A model generated the notes under the pieces. That model searched no databases. It was not told where the DNA came from and worked only from the letters and a program-made list of their open reading frames with translations. From an uncultured Williamsia sp. (lineage in GTDB: Bacteria > Actinomycetota > Actinomycetes > Mycobacteriales > Mycobacteriaceae): a DNA stretch of 64,000 nt. This document shows, piece by piece, positions 10,669 through 18,619 of the stretch. Where the stretch lies: positions 577,329 through 641,328 of the forward strand of contig NZ_CANLWM010000002.1 of NCBI RefSeq assembly GCF_947494875.1, in the 5' to 3' direction. Within the stretch, counting starts at the first letter, position 1. Every line of letters starts with the position of its first letter. The position numbers were made by a program, and so were the translations under genes.

Positions 10669-10939
10669 TGAAAATTCATCCTCTGTGTCGGCGTTGTTCG
10701 TCGGTCTCTGTGGTTGGTGCTCCGGGCAGTCACCGCCGACATCGTCGGCACGTGACTCCACAGATCGCCCCACCAGGCTCGAAAGCTCTGGTCAGTCGTT
10801 GTTTTCTCACCCCGTTGTCGGGCGTGTCATGCTCGCCCGCGACCGGATGTCACCTCAGCCCGGGGCACACTCCCGCCCTCGGTGGATTCCGTGGACGACT
10901 GCGGGCACGCGGACTTGCCCGACCTGCGTCGGACACCAG
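10669..10939 (-). other. Long 5' leader of the str operon
   Basis: About 270 nt lie between the inferred transcription start and rpsL, with no convincing gene in either direction. On the operon strand a small hairpin with a UUCG loop (10773-10791, CCAG/CUGG plus GCU/AGC with one bulged A) is visible. The leader could hold attenuation or ribosomal autoregulation signals, but no known motif is recognised. Confidence 0.45.
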
Positions 10940-10945
10940 CGCTCG

Positions 10946-10974
10946 ACTCTACCGACCGCATTTCATGCGGTCAA
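10946..10974 (-). promoter_or_regulatory. Sigma-A-type promoter of the str operon
   Basis: Read on the minus strand: -35 TTGACC (10969-10974), a 17-bp spacer, then -10 TAGAGT (10946-10951). This is close to consensus and correctly placed for the rpsL operon. Transcription should begin near 10939. Confidence 0.75.
10954..10972. promoter_or_regulatory. Palindrome covering the -35 and spacer of the str promoter
   Basis: GACCGCAT-TTC-ATGCGGTC has perfect 8-bp arms. It overlaps four bases of the -35 box and most of the spacer, so a bound protein would block the polymerase. This is an operator candidate; the regulator is unknown. Confidence 0.5.
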
Positions 10975-11050
10975 AATCCTTGACGGGGCAGTTCACGGTG
11001 CGCTCGGCCGACAGTGGAACGTACGACGTCCCCGCGGTGTTCCCCCTGGC

Positions 11051-11062
11051 GACAGCGCTGTC
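11051..11062. promoter_or_regulatory. 12-bp perfect palindrome upstream of the transporter gene
   Basis: GACAGCGCTGTC is perfectly self-complementary and ends 42 bp before the GTG of the transporter gene. It may be a small operator. Palindromes of this size can arise by chance in GC-rich DNA. Confidence 0.3.
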
Positions 11063-11104
11063 ACGCCCGACGACCCAGACCGACCCAGAAACCGGGGGAA
11101 CCAC

Positions 11105-12076
11105 GTGAGCGAGACGGTCATCGTCACCCGCCCCGACCGGTCGGCCACCCCGCCCGGCCGGCGGGATGCGACCTGGTTGGTCGCGATCTCCGCAGCGCTG
11201 TGGGGCCTCGACGGGCTGCTGCGCAAACCGCTCGCCACCGACCTCGCGGCCGGCACCGTCGTGCTGTGGGAACACATCATCCCGATCGCCGTGCTGGCGC
11301 CGTTCCTCCCGTCGGCGACGCGGGCGTTCCTCCGGCTGGGGCTGCGCGACGCGGCCGCGGTCGTCGTCATCGGAGTCGGGGCATCGGCCGTCGCGACGGC
11401 TCTGTTCACCCGCGCGTTCGCGATCGCCGGTGCCGGCGGCGACTTCATCACGCCGTTGGTGCTGCAGAAGCTGCAGCCGGTCCTGGCCATCGCGCTCGCA
11501 GTGCTGATCCTCGGTGAACGACTCCGACCCCGCTTCGGGCTGTACGTGATCCCGGCGCTCGTCGGCGCCTGGCTGCTCGCGTTCGCCGATCCGCTGCACC
11601 TCCGCGTCGCCGAACTCGAACCCGCACTGCTCGCACTCGGCGCGGCGGCGCTGTGGGCGGCGGGGACGGTGCTCGGCCGGTTGGTGTCGCCGTCGCTGTC
11701 CCCGCGCGACCTGACGACCCTGCGCCTGGCGTTCGGCACCGTCGGCGCCTTCGGGGTCGTCGGGGTGACCGGTGCGCCGATCCTGCCGACGTGGGGCGAC
11801 GCCGTGGGGCTCGTGCTGCTCGCCCTGATCCCGGGCCTGCTCGCCCTCGCGCTGTACTACCGGGCGCTGCAGTCGACGCCGGCGTCGCGCGCGACGCTCG
11901 CCGAACTCGCCTTCCCCGCCACCGCGGCGGTCGTCGGCGTGCTGGTGCTCGGGAGCACCCTGACGTGGTCACAGTGGACGGGTCTGGCCGTGGTCGCGGC
12001 GACCGTGACCGCGATGGGACTGCGGGAGGCCCACGCGTCGGCGCGAGACCGAGCCGGGACCGTCGGCGGCCGTTAG
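11105..12076 (+). CDS. EamA/DMT-superfamily transporter
   Basis: An inner-membrane protein of 323 residues with about ten hydrophobic helices in two repeated EamA halves (residues about 20-150 and 170-300). The halves begin WLVAISAALWGLDGLLRKP and LLALGAAALWAAGTVLGR. Proteins of this family export or import small metabolites such as amino acids and purines; the substrate is not predictable. GGGGGA shortly before GTG 11105 supports that start. A longer frame upstream lies in the str promoter and is not membrane-like. Confidence 0.88.
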   Translation: MSETVIVTRPDRSATPPGRRDATWLVAISAALWGLDGLLRKPLATDLAAGTVVLWEHIIPIAVLAPFLPSATRAFLRLGLRDAAAVVVIGVGASAVATALFTRAFAIAGAGGDFITPLVLQKLQPVLAIALAVLILGERLRPRFGLYVIPALVGAWLLAFADPLHLRVAELEPALLALGAAALWAAGTVLGRLVSPSLSPRDLTTLRLAFGTVGAFGVVGVTGAPILPTWGDAVGLVLLALIPGLLALALYYRALQSTPASRATLAELAFPATAAVVGVLVLGSTLTWSQWTGLAVVAATVTAMGLREAHASARDRAGTVGGR

Positions 12077-12123
12077 GGTCCGAACAGGTCGCATCCGGGC
12101 GATCGGCGAACGAGAGGCCCACC

Positions 12124-13170
12124 ATGCCCGCACCCACCGACGCCGACCACTTCGACCTCGGCGACGTCACGCTGCAGAGCGGGATCACGCTGCGCGGGGC
12201 GACGTTGGCCTACAAGACGTACGGGACCCTCGCCGACGACAAGTCCAACGTCGTGGTCTACCCCACGTGGTACTCGGGCTGGCACACCGACAACGAGTGG
12301 CTCATCGGACCCGGGCGTGCGCTCGACCCCGCAGAGCGGTTCATCGTCATCCCGAACATGCTCGGCAACGGGTTGTCCAGCTCCCCGTCGAACACCCCGT
12401 CGCCCCACGACGGCCCACGCTTCCCTGCGGTCACGTTCCACGACCAGGTGGAGGCCCAGTACCGGTTGGTGACCGAGAAGTTCGGGATCAGCTCCATCTC
12501 CCTCGTCACCGGGTGGTCGATGGGCGCCGGCCAGACCTACCAGTGGGCGGTCAGCCACCCGGAGATGGTGCAGCGCGCGGCTCCGTTCTGCGGGTCGAGC
12601 ATCACGTCACCGCACAACAAGGTGTTCCTGGAGTCGCTGATCGCCGCGCTCACGGCGGATGCGGTGTTCGCCGAGGGCGACTACGCCCCGGACAGGTGGC
12701 CCGTGAAGGGACTGCGGGCCTTCGCGCGGGTCTACTCCGGCTGGGGGTACTCGCAGGCGTTCTACTGGGACGAGACGTGGAGGCAGCTCGGCTTCACCTC
12801 GCTCGACGACTTCCTCTACGGGTTCTGGGAGAACTTCTTCCGCGACGGGCGTGACCCGAACAACCTGATCGCGATGCTGCGGACCTGGCACGCCGGGAAC
12901 GTGGGCAACACACCGGGATTCGACGGCGACGTGACGGCGGCCCTGGGCTCGATCCGCTGTCCGCTCCTCGCGATGCCCGCCGAGAAGGACCTGTACTTCC
13001 CACCCGAGGACGAGCAGTGGGCGAGCCAGTACATCGAGAACGGCGAGGTGCGCGTCATCCCCGGCGTGTGGGGACACTTCGCCGGAGGCGGCGCGAACCC
13101 CGTCGACACGGACTTCATCGACGAGGGACTCCGCGAGTTGCTGGCCCGACCGGGATACACGCCCGACTGA
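12124..13170 (+). CDS. Alpha/beta hydrolase of the homoserine O-acetyltransferase (MetX) superfamily
   Basis: A 348-residue alpha/beta-hydrolase. Its layout is MetX-like: LQSGITLRGATLAYKTYG near the N-terminus, then NMLGNGLSSSPSN, the nucleophile elbow TGWSMGAGQTYQW (Ser near residue 135), Asp in PAEKDLYF, and His in GVWGHFAGG. True MetX has a different substrate pocket and elbow (usually GGSMGG), so this is probably a paralogue with another acyl substrate. ATG 12124 starts 47 nt after the transporter stop, so the two may share a transcript. Confidence 0.85.
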   Translation: MPAPTDADHFDLGDVTLQSGITLRGATLAYKTYGTLADDKSNVVVYPTWYSGWHTDNEWLIGPGRALDPAERFIVIPNMLGNGLSSSPSNTPSPHDGPRFPAVTFHDQVEAQYRLVTEKFGISSISLVTGWSMGAGQTYQWAVSHPEMVQRAAPFCGSSITSPHNKVFLESLIAALTADAVFAEGDYAPDRWPVKGLRAFARVYSGWGYSQAFYWDETWRQLGFTSLDDFLYGFWENFFRDGRDPNNLIAMLRTWHAGNVGNTPGFDGDVTAALGSIRCPLLAMPAEKDLYFPPEDEQWASQYIENGEVRVIPGVWGHFAGGGANPVDTDFIDEGLRELLARPGYTPD

Positions 13171-13193
13171 CACGCCCCGTCGCTTAGTCCGGC

Positions 13194-13199
13194 TAATCT
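13194..13199 (+). promoter_or_regulatory. -10 element for a leaderless transcript of the glycosyltransferase gene
   Basis: TAATCT is followed by 7 nt and then the ATG at 13207. This TANNNT-N6-8-ATG spacing is typical of leaderless genes in mycobacteria and relatives. No Shine-Dalgarno precedes the ATG. Confidence 0.5.
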
Positions 13200-13206
13200 T
13201 CTCGTC

Positions 13207-14304
13207 ATGCGTGTGCTGTTCTCGTCCCTGGGTTCCTACGGGCACACCCTGCCGCTCGTCCCGCTCGCGTGCGCGGCCTCGGACGCCGGACACGACGTGG
13301 TGTTCGCGACCACGGCCACGATGGCGCCCACACTGTCCGCGGCAGGCCTGACCGTCGCCGCGGCCGGGATCCCGATCCGCGACGCGTTCGTGCGACTGGG
13401 CCTGGCAGACGTGGCGCCGGCCGACCGCGCACGGATCCCCGACATCCAGGAAGCGATCCAGCGCGCCTTCGGTGAGATCCTCCCCGACACCTACCGCGCC
13501 GACCTCCTCGACGTGATCGGCCGCGACCGACCGGATCTCGTCGTCGCGGAGGCGGGCAACATCGGCGCGATGCAGGCCGCTGCGGACGCCGGCGTGCCGT
13601 GTGTGCGACACGGCATCGGGCGCGGGATCACGTTCGGGCACAACGCTGTCGAGCTGCCCCACCTCGACATCTACCCTCCGTCGATGCAGGACCGCGAGGT
13701 GCTGGACCTGCCCGGTTGTCGACCGCTCCGCCCGGTGTCGGCGACCGCCGACGGACCGCTCCCACAGATCGTCGAGGGGGATCCGACGCTCCCCCTGGTC
13801 TACGTCACGCTCGGGACGGAGTTCGGGAGCGCCGACGTCCTCGATGCGATGGTCCGTGCGATCGACACCGGTGACCGTCGGATCCTCGTGGCGGCCGGAC
13901 CGACGATCGACGCCGCGACGCTGGTCGGCCACTCCGACCTCGTCGAGGTGGCCTCATGGGTGCCGCAGGCGGCCGTCATCGACCGCGCCGCACTCGTCGT
14001 CCACCACGGGGGTGCCGGGACGACGCTGGGGGCGTGCGCCGCCGGCGTTCCACACGTGGTGGTGCCGCAGGGCGCCGACCAGTTCCGCAACGCCGAGGCG
14101 GTCGTCGCCCGCGGTGTGGGTGAGCAGGTGCTGTCCTCCGATGTCTCCGACACGGGCATCGCCGACGCCGTCGGACGACTGTTGATGTCCGACAGCCCGG
14201 TTCGCTCGGCGTGTGCCGACGTCGCCTCGGAGATCGCGGCCATGCCGTCGCCCGAGGACGTCGCCGCCGACCTGCCCGCGCTCGCCGCCTCGACGGTGGG
14301 CTGA
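13207..14304 (+). CDS. GT1-family (UDP-glucuronosyl/macrolide-type) glycosyltransferase
   Basis: A GT-B glycosyltransferase of 365 residues. The N-terminal domain opens MRVLFSSLGSYGHTLPLVPL, with the conserved GH acceptor-side motif. The C-terminal donor site includes LVYVTLGTEFGS, ASWVPQ, VVHHGGAGTTLGACAAGVPHVV and PQGADQFRNAEAV. This places it with UGT/MGT enzymes that glycosylate small hydrophobic molecules. No biosynthetic genes adjoin it, so the acceptor is unknown. The start is supported by a -10 box at leaderless spacing. Confidence 0.88.
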   Translation: MRVLFSSLGSYGHTLPLVPLACAASDAGHDVVFATTATMAPTLSAAGLTVAAAGIPIRDAFVRLGLADVAPADRARIPDIQEAIQRAFGEILPDTYRADLLDVIGRDRPDLVVAEAGNIGAMQAAADAGVPCVRHGIGRGITFGHNAVELPHLDIYPPSMQDREVLDLPGCRPLRPVSATADGPLPQIVEGDPTLPLVYVTLGTEFGSADVLDAMVRAIDTGDRRILVAAGPTIDAATLVGHSDLVEVASWVPQAAVIDRAALVVHHGGAGTTLGACAAGVPHVVVPQGADQFRNAEAVVARGVGEQVLSSDVSDTGIADAVGRLLMSDSPVRSACADVASEIAAMPSPEDVAADLPALAASTVG

Positions 14305-14354
14305 GCGGCAAAATCACTGGCGGGCAGCCGAGGCCACGGCCACACTCGGCTGCG

Positions 14355-15125
14355 ATGACACTCTCCGACACCGACATCGAGGCCTTCGTCCGCGACGGGT
14401 TCGTCGTGCTACGCGGTGCCGTGGACCGCACGACGATCGACCGGTGCCGTGACGAGCTCTGGGATGCCATCCCCGAGTCACCGGACGACCCGTCGACCTG
14501 GACCGAGCCGGTGCGATGGACGAACAGCCCGATGACGCCGGCGTTCGCACGCGCGGCCGCGGCACCCGCCCTGGGTGAGGCGTACGACGCCCTGATCGGG
14601 CCCGGCCGCTGGATCCAGCGGGTCGAACTCGGCACCGTCCCGATCCGCTTCCCCGTCGGGCGCGACTCGAACGACACCGGCTGGCACTTCGACGCGAGCT
14701 TCCCGGCACCCGACGGCTCCGGGTATCGCGTGTCGGTGTCGTCGCGTGATCGGGGACTGCTGGCGCTGTTCCTGATCTCCGACGTCGACGAGGACGACGC
14801 GCCGACCCGCATCCGCATCGGGTCGCACGCCGACGTGCCGCGGTTCCTGGAGCCCTACGACGAGGACGGCACCGACATGTTCACGGTCTGCGCGGAGATG
14901 GCGCGGGCGGGGGTCCTCGACGACCCCGCCCGCCACGAGACGCTCGCGACCGGCCGCGCCGGCGACGTGTTCCTCTGCCATCCGTTCCTCGTGCACGCGG
15001 CCCAGGTGAACCGGCGCGGTCGGCCGCGGTTCATGAGCCAACCCGGGATCATGCTGCGCGAGCAGTTCGACCTGGCGCAGCCGACCTCACCGGTCGAGCG
15101 GGCAATCGTCGACGCCCTGCGCTGA
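14355..15125 (+). CDS. Phytanoyl-CoA dioxygenase (PhyH) family oxygenase
   Basis: A 256-residue Fe(II)/2-oxoglutarate-dependent dioxygenase. The iron facial triad is visible as the H-x-D in GWHFDASF (near residue 115) and the distal His in HPFLVHAAQVN (near 220). An Arg after it (RGRPRF) fits 2-oxoglutarate binding. It opens with the family-typical DIEAFVRDGFVVLRGAVD. The ATG at 14355 lies 50 nt after the glycosyltransferase stop. The substrate is unknown. Confidence 0.88.
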   Translation: MTLSDTDIEAFVRDGFVVLRGAVDRTTIDRCRDELWDAIPESPDDPSTWTEPVRWTNSPMTPAFARAAAAPALGEAYDALIGPGRWIQRVELGTVPIRFPVGRDSNDTGWHFDASFPAPDGSGYRVSVSSRDRGLLALFLISDVDEDDAPTRIRIGSHADVPRFLEPYDEDGTDMFTVCAEMARAGVLDDPARHETLATGRAGDVFLCHPFLVHAAQVNRRGRPRFMSQPGIMLREQFDLAQPTSPVERAIVDALR

Positions 15126-15128
15126 CGG

Positions 15129-15154
15129 GAACGTCGCGGGGATGCGCGACGTTC
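15129..15154 (+). other. 10-bp hairpin between the dioxygenase gene and DUF427
   Basis: GAACGTCGCG and CGCGACGTTC are perfect 10-bp arms around the loop GGGATG. It begins 3 nt after the dioxygenase stop. The loop holds an ATG in frame with the DUF427 gene. It is either a U-less terminator or a structure that hides that start. Confidence 0.55.
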
Positions 15155-15162
15155 GTCTCGTC

Positions 15163-15531
15163 ATGCAGCGTGAACATCTCGTCCCCGGACCCGACCACCC
15201 GATCACCGTCGAACCGACCGACAGGCACGTCACCGTCCGCGTCGGCGACACGGTGATCGCCGAGACCGACAGCGCGGTGACACTGCGTGAAGCGGGGTAC
15301 GACGCCGTGCAGTACGTCCCGCTGGACGACGTCGACCCCGCGGTCCTCCGGACGTCGGAGACGACGACGTACTGCCCGTACAAGGGCGAGGCGTCCTACT
15401 TCGACATCGCCGTCGGCGACGACTCGGTGACCGACGGGGTGTGGACCTACACCGATCCCTTCCCCGCCGTCGCCGACATCCGCGGCCACGTCGCGTTCTA
15501 CCCCGACCGGGTGACCGTCGACGCGGGATGA
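15163..15531 (+). CDS. DUF427 domain protein
   Basis: A DUF427 protein of about 122 residues; the family has a small beta fold and no firmly known biochemical role. Diagnostic stretches are PGPDHPITVEPT, LREAGYDAVQYVP and TTYCPYKGEASYF. Two starts are possible. ATG 15142 lies in the loop of a 10-bp hairpin, with GGGG touching it. ATG 15163 leaves the hairpin outside the gene and matches the usual short N-terminus, so it is preferred, though it lacks a Shine-Dalgarno. Confidence 0.8.
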   Translation: MQREHLVPGPDHPITVEPTDRHVTVRVGDTVIAETDSAVTLREAGYDAVQYVPLDDVDPAVLRTSETTTYCPYKGEASYFDIAVGDDSVTDGVWTYTDPFPAVADIRGHVAFYPDRVTVDAG

Positions 15532-15538
15532 GACAGGT

Positions 15539-15558
15539 GTCCAGACAGACGTCTTGAC
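15539..15558. promoter_or_regulatory. 8-4-8 dyad, shared operator motif (site 1)
   Basis: GTCCAGAC-AGAC-GTCTTGAC is an imperfect dyad with GAC-N4-GTC at its centre, 30 bp before the amidohydrolase start. The same architecture occurs at 46363-46382 and 59792-59811, suggesting one TetR-type regulator. Confidence 0.5.
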
Positions 15559-15588
15559 ATCCCTCTCGCCGGGTGGTCCCGTGGACAT

Positions 15589-17375
15589 GTGAGCTACGAC
15601 ACAATCGTCCGCGGTGGCCTCTGGTTCGACGGAACCGGGGCGTCACCTGCCGTGTGCGACATCGGCGTCCGCGACGGGGTCGTCGTCGAGGTGAGCGCGG
15701 AGCCACTGGACGTGACCGGCTGCCCGCACGTGATCGACGCGCGGGGCCGTTGGGTCATGCCCGGGATGGTGGACATCCACACCCACTACGACATCGAGGT
15801 GCTCGACGCCCCGGGACTGTCGGAGTCGTTGCGTCACGGCGTGACGACGGTGTTCCTCGGGTCGTGCTCACTGTCGACGGTGCATGTCGACGGCATCGAC
15901 GCCGGTGACCTGTTCGGTCGCGTCGAGGCCATCCCGCGCGAGCACGTCATCGCCGCGGTCGACCGCAACAAGGACTGGCGGTGCTGCGAGCAGTACATCC
16001 ACGCGCTCGAGGCGCGACCCCTCGGGCCCAACATCGCCGCGTTCCTCGGTCACTCGGACATGCGCGCCGCCGTCATGGGACTCGACCGCTCCACCCGATC
16101 CGACGAGAAACCCACCCGCGCCGAACTCGCGCAGATGGAGCGATGGCTCGCCGATGCCCTCGACGCCGGGTTCGTCGGCCTGTCGTCGCAGCAGCTCCTC
16201 TTCGACAAGCTCGACGGCGAGACAGCCGGTCGCGCACACTGCCGTCGACCTACGCCCGGTCACGCGAGCTGCGGCCACTCAAGAACCTCGTCCGACGGGC
16301 CGGCCGGGTGCTGCAGTCGGGCCCGGACATCACGCACCCGTGGAACGTGGTGTCGCAGGCGCTGCAGTCGCTCGGCATCGGGCGGCCGACGCTGAGGACC
16401 AGCCTGCTGTCGGCCGCTGACATCAAGGCCAACCCACAGGCCGTGCGCATCATGGGTCCGCTGGCCGGGTTCGTGAACCGCTTCGGCGGCGACTTCCGAT
16501 GGCAGCACCTGCCCGTGCCGTTCGAGGTGTACGCCGACGGGATCGATCTCGTCATCTTCGAGGAGTTCGGTTCGGGTGCAGCGGCCTTGCACCTGCGTGA
16601 CGACGTGGCCCGTGACTCGCTGATCCGCGACGAGGGCTACCGCCGACGCTTCCGGAAGGACTACGAGAAGAGGTACGGGCCGCGGGTCTGGCATCGCGAC
16701 CTGTTCGACGCCGAGATCGTCGCGTGCCCCGACGCCTCCGTCGTCGGGAAGAGCTTCGGTGAGGTGGGCCGGGATCGCGGCGGACTGCATCCGGTCGACG
16801 CGTTCCTCGACCTCGTCGTCGACCACGGCCGGGATCTCCGGTGGCGTACCACGATCTCCAACCACCGTCCCGAGATCCTGCGGCAGATGGCCCGCGAGCC
16901 GGGCATCCAGATGGGGTTCTCCGACGCGGGTGCGCACCTGCGGAACATGGCGTTCTACAACTTCGGCCTGCGGCTGCTCCGGCACGTCCGCGACGAGCAT
17001 CGGGCGGGCCGCGAGTTCCTCACCGTCGAACAGGCGGTGCACCGCCTCACCGGGGAACTGGCCGATTTCTACGACATCGACGCCGGGCATCTCCGCGTCG
17101 GCGACCGCGCGGATCTCGTCGTGGTGAACCCGGCGGCGCTGGACGAGCGGCTCGAGGAGTACCACGAGAGCCCCGTCGAGGCGTTCGGCGGGCTGCCCCG
17201 CATGGTCAACCGCAACGACGGGGCGATCGACGCGGTGTTGGTCGGCGGGGAGACCGTGGTGCGCGACGGTGTGCCGACGGACGTGGTCGGCGCCGAACGC
17301 ACCGGGCACTTCCTGCGGGCCGGTCGGCGGACTCACGCGGCCCGCCCGGTACGAACGGTCGCGGATGTCGTCTGA
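15589..17375 (+). pseudogene. N-acyl-D-amino-acid deacylase-type amidohydrolase, frameshifted
   Basis: Two frames together give about 595 residues of a D-aminoacylase-type amidohydrolase. The first part (15589 to about 16224) has WVMPGMVDIHTHYD (metal-binding HxH) and GVTTVFLGSCS. The second (from about 16227) continues RSRTLPSTYARSREL, then FSDAGAHLRN with the metal-ligand Asp, and FLTVEQAVHRLTGE. The frame changes after GAG ACA, where only two bases remain before CGG; a TGC codon there would restore the reading, so one base is missing. Either the gene is inactive or this is a sequencing error. Both sides keep normal codon use, so any break is recent. The next gene overlaps its end by 11 nt. 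Confidence 0.85.
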
Positions 17376-17814
17376 ACCGCGGGACGCCGTCACCGGGCTG
17401 TGGGCGGCACTGTCCGACCGCGACTGGGACCGTCTGGCAACACATCTCGCGGACGACTGCATCTACGTCGACATGCCCGTCGGGCCGACGCTCGCCGCGC
17501 GAGGACCTCTCGACATCGTGAAGCGGTTGCAGGTCGGCATCGCGCCGTTGGCGGCCTATCGGAACCATCCGGGAACGCTGGTCGCCGACGGTGAGGTCGT
17601 CATGTACGAGCACTCCGAGTCCTGGGCGTGGACCACGGGCGAAACCGCCGAGCTGCCGTTCGTGTCGGTCCATCGTGTTCGCGACGGCAAGGTGACGCTG
17701 TGGAAGGACTACTGGGACTTCGGCGGTCTCGCGAACACCGCGCCCCCGACGTGGCTGGAAGACCTCGCCCAGGCGGACACGTCCTGGATCTTCGACGCCA
17801 CCGGTCTCGTCTGA
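17365..17814 (+). CDS. SnoaL/NTF2-like protein (limonene-epoxide hydrolase-like)
   Basis: A 149-residue cone-shaped NTF2-like fold: WAALSDRDWDRLATHLADDCIYVDMP at the start, then the sheet HRVRDGKVTLWKDYWDFGGL near the end. Conserved Asp and Trp residues resemble limonene-1,2-epoxide hydrolase and steroid-isomerase-like proteins, but catalysis is not proven. It overlaps the 3' end of the amidohydrolase by 11 nt, so the two were one operon. Its intact frame argues that selection still acts on this locus. Confidence 0.85.
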   Translation: MSSEPRDAVTGLWAALSDRDWDRLATHLADDCIYVDMPVGPTLAARGPLDIVKRLQVGIAPLAAYRNHPGTLVADGEVVMYEHSESWAWTTGETAELPFVSVHRVRDGKVTLWKDYWDFGGLANTAPPTWLEDLAQADTSWIFDATGLV

Positions 17815-17854
17815 CGGAGCCCGTCACCCCCGCCCGGACACCCTGAGCACGTTC

Positions 17855-18008
17855 GCCGAGCGTGCACCAGATTCCGCCGAACGTGCGGTAGATCCCGCCG
17901 AGCGTGCACCTCCGTACGGACGACGAGATCGTCTGCACGATCGAGGAAATCGAGCGCACGGTCGAGAAGATCGAGTGCACGGTCGAGGAGATCTGCTGCA
18001 CGCTCGGG
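17855..18008. repeat. Inverted 21-bp-period repeat array (array 1)
   Basis: Three units with core CGARCGTGCR start at 17857, 17878 and 17899. After a gap of about 25 bp, four units with the reverse-complement core YGCACGNTCG start at 17934, 17955, 17976 and 17997. Spacing is exactly 21 bp in both arms, about two helical turns. The array fills the space between the convergent SnoaL-like gene and the TetR gene at 18023. Left and right units can pair in nested register, so RNA would fold into a long stem with regular internal loops. It is not CRISPR: there are no unique spacers and the units are inverted. Confidence 0.88.
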
Positions 18009-18022
18009 GAGGTGATCCGAGG

Positions 18023-18619
18023 TCAGCGCAGGGCTGCGGTGAGGACCTCGGACCAGGTCGCGACGACCTGTTTGCGGCGGGCGGAGTCGTCGGAGAGCGT
18101 GTCGGCCAGGCCGAGTCCGCGGGCCATGTCGAGTGTGGCCTGGACGAGACGGTGCACGTGCGGCGGTGCGTCGACGCCGGCGAGCGACTCGACGGTCATC
18201 CGATGGGCCGCGGAGCCGAATCGCTGCTCCAACGGCAGGATCATCTCGCGCAGAGCGGGATCCGACGCCGCCGCGCTCCACACCTGCAACGCGGCCTTGA
18301 AATGCAGGCCGGTGTAGACGTCGACCGCCCGGGTGACGACTGCCTCGACGCGACCGGGCCCGTCCGGGATGGTGTCGTCGACGGCGGACGCCCGTGCGGT
18401 CAACTCGTCGAACGTCGCCTCGAGAGCGGCGGTGATGAGACTTTCCCGCGTCGGGAAGTGGTGCTGCGCAGCACCTCTCGACACTCCGGCACGCTCGGCG
18501 ACGAGCGCGACGGTCGTCGCCGACCAGCCCTCGGCCGCCAACATGTCGATCGTGGCGTCGAGCAGACGTTTGCGAGTCGCCCGCGACCGGCTCTGTTGCG
18601 GTTCACGCACGCCTGTCAT
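18023..18619 (-). CDS. TetR-family regulator closing the atu/liu-like operon
   Basis: A 198-residue TetR protein with its HTH at about residues 30-58 (TTVALVAERAGVSRGAAQHHF) and a C-terminal helical domain (HFKAALQVWSAAASDPALRE). The start at 18619 overlaps the crotonase stop as ATGA. As the last gene of the eight-gene operon it is the natural candidate to bind the AAGCAAGC palindrome at 27927-27944 in front of the first gene. The effector is probably an acyl-CoA intermediate (inference). Confidence 0.9.
   Translation of the reverse strand: MTGVREPQQSRSRATRKRLLDATIDMLAAEGWSATTVALVAERAGVSRGAAQHHFPTRESLITAALEATFDELTARASAVDDTIPDGPGRVEAVVTRAVDVYTGLHFKAALQVWSAAASDPALREMILPLEQRFGSAAHRMTVESLAGVDAPPHVHRLVQATLDMARGLGLADTLSDDSARRKQVVATWSEVLTAALR

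Noticed and set aside
10640..11104. An N-terminal extension of the DMT transporter into the str promoter region
   Set aside because: The extension is not hydrophobic or family-like and would be antisense to the rpsL leader; GTG 11105 has a good ribosome site.
15554..15582. TTGACA as a -35 for the amidohydrolase gene
   Set aside because: Seventeen bases on, TCCCGT is a poor -10; the TTGACA is better explained as part of the operator dyad at 15539-15558.
17855..18008. CRISPR array
   Set aside because: Units are 21 bp apart with no unique 30-40 bp spacers, they change orientation, and no cas gene is present.
17904..18317. A plus-strand frame with heptad repeats (CTIEEIE, RTVEKIE, CTVEEIC) that looks like a coiled-coil protein
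   Set aside because: The heptads are the 21-bp DNA period of array 1 read in frame; the rest is antisense to the TetR gene and has no ribosome site.
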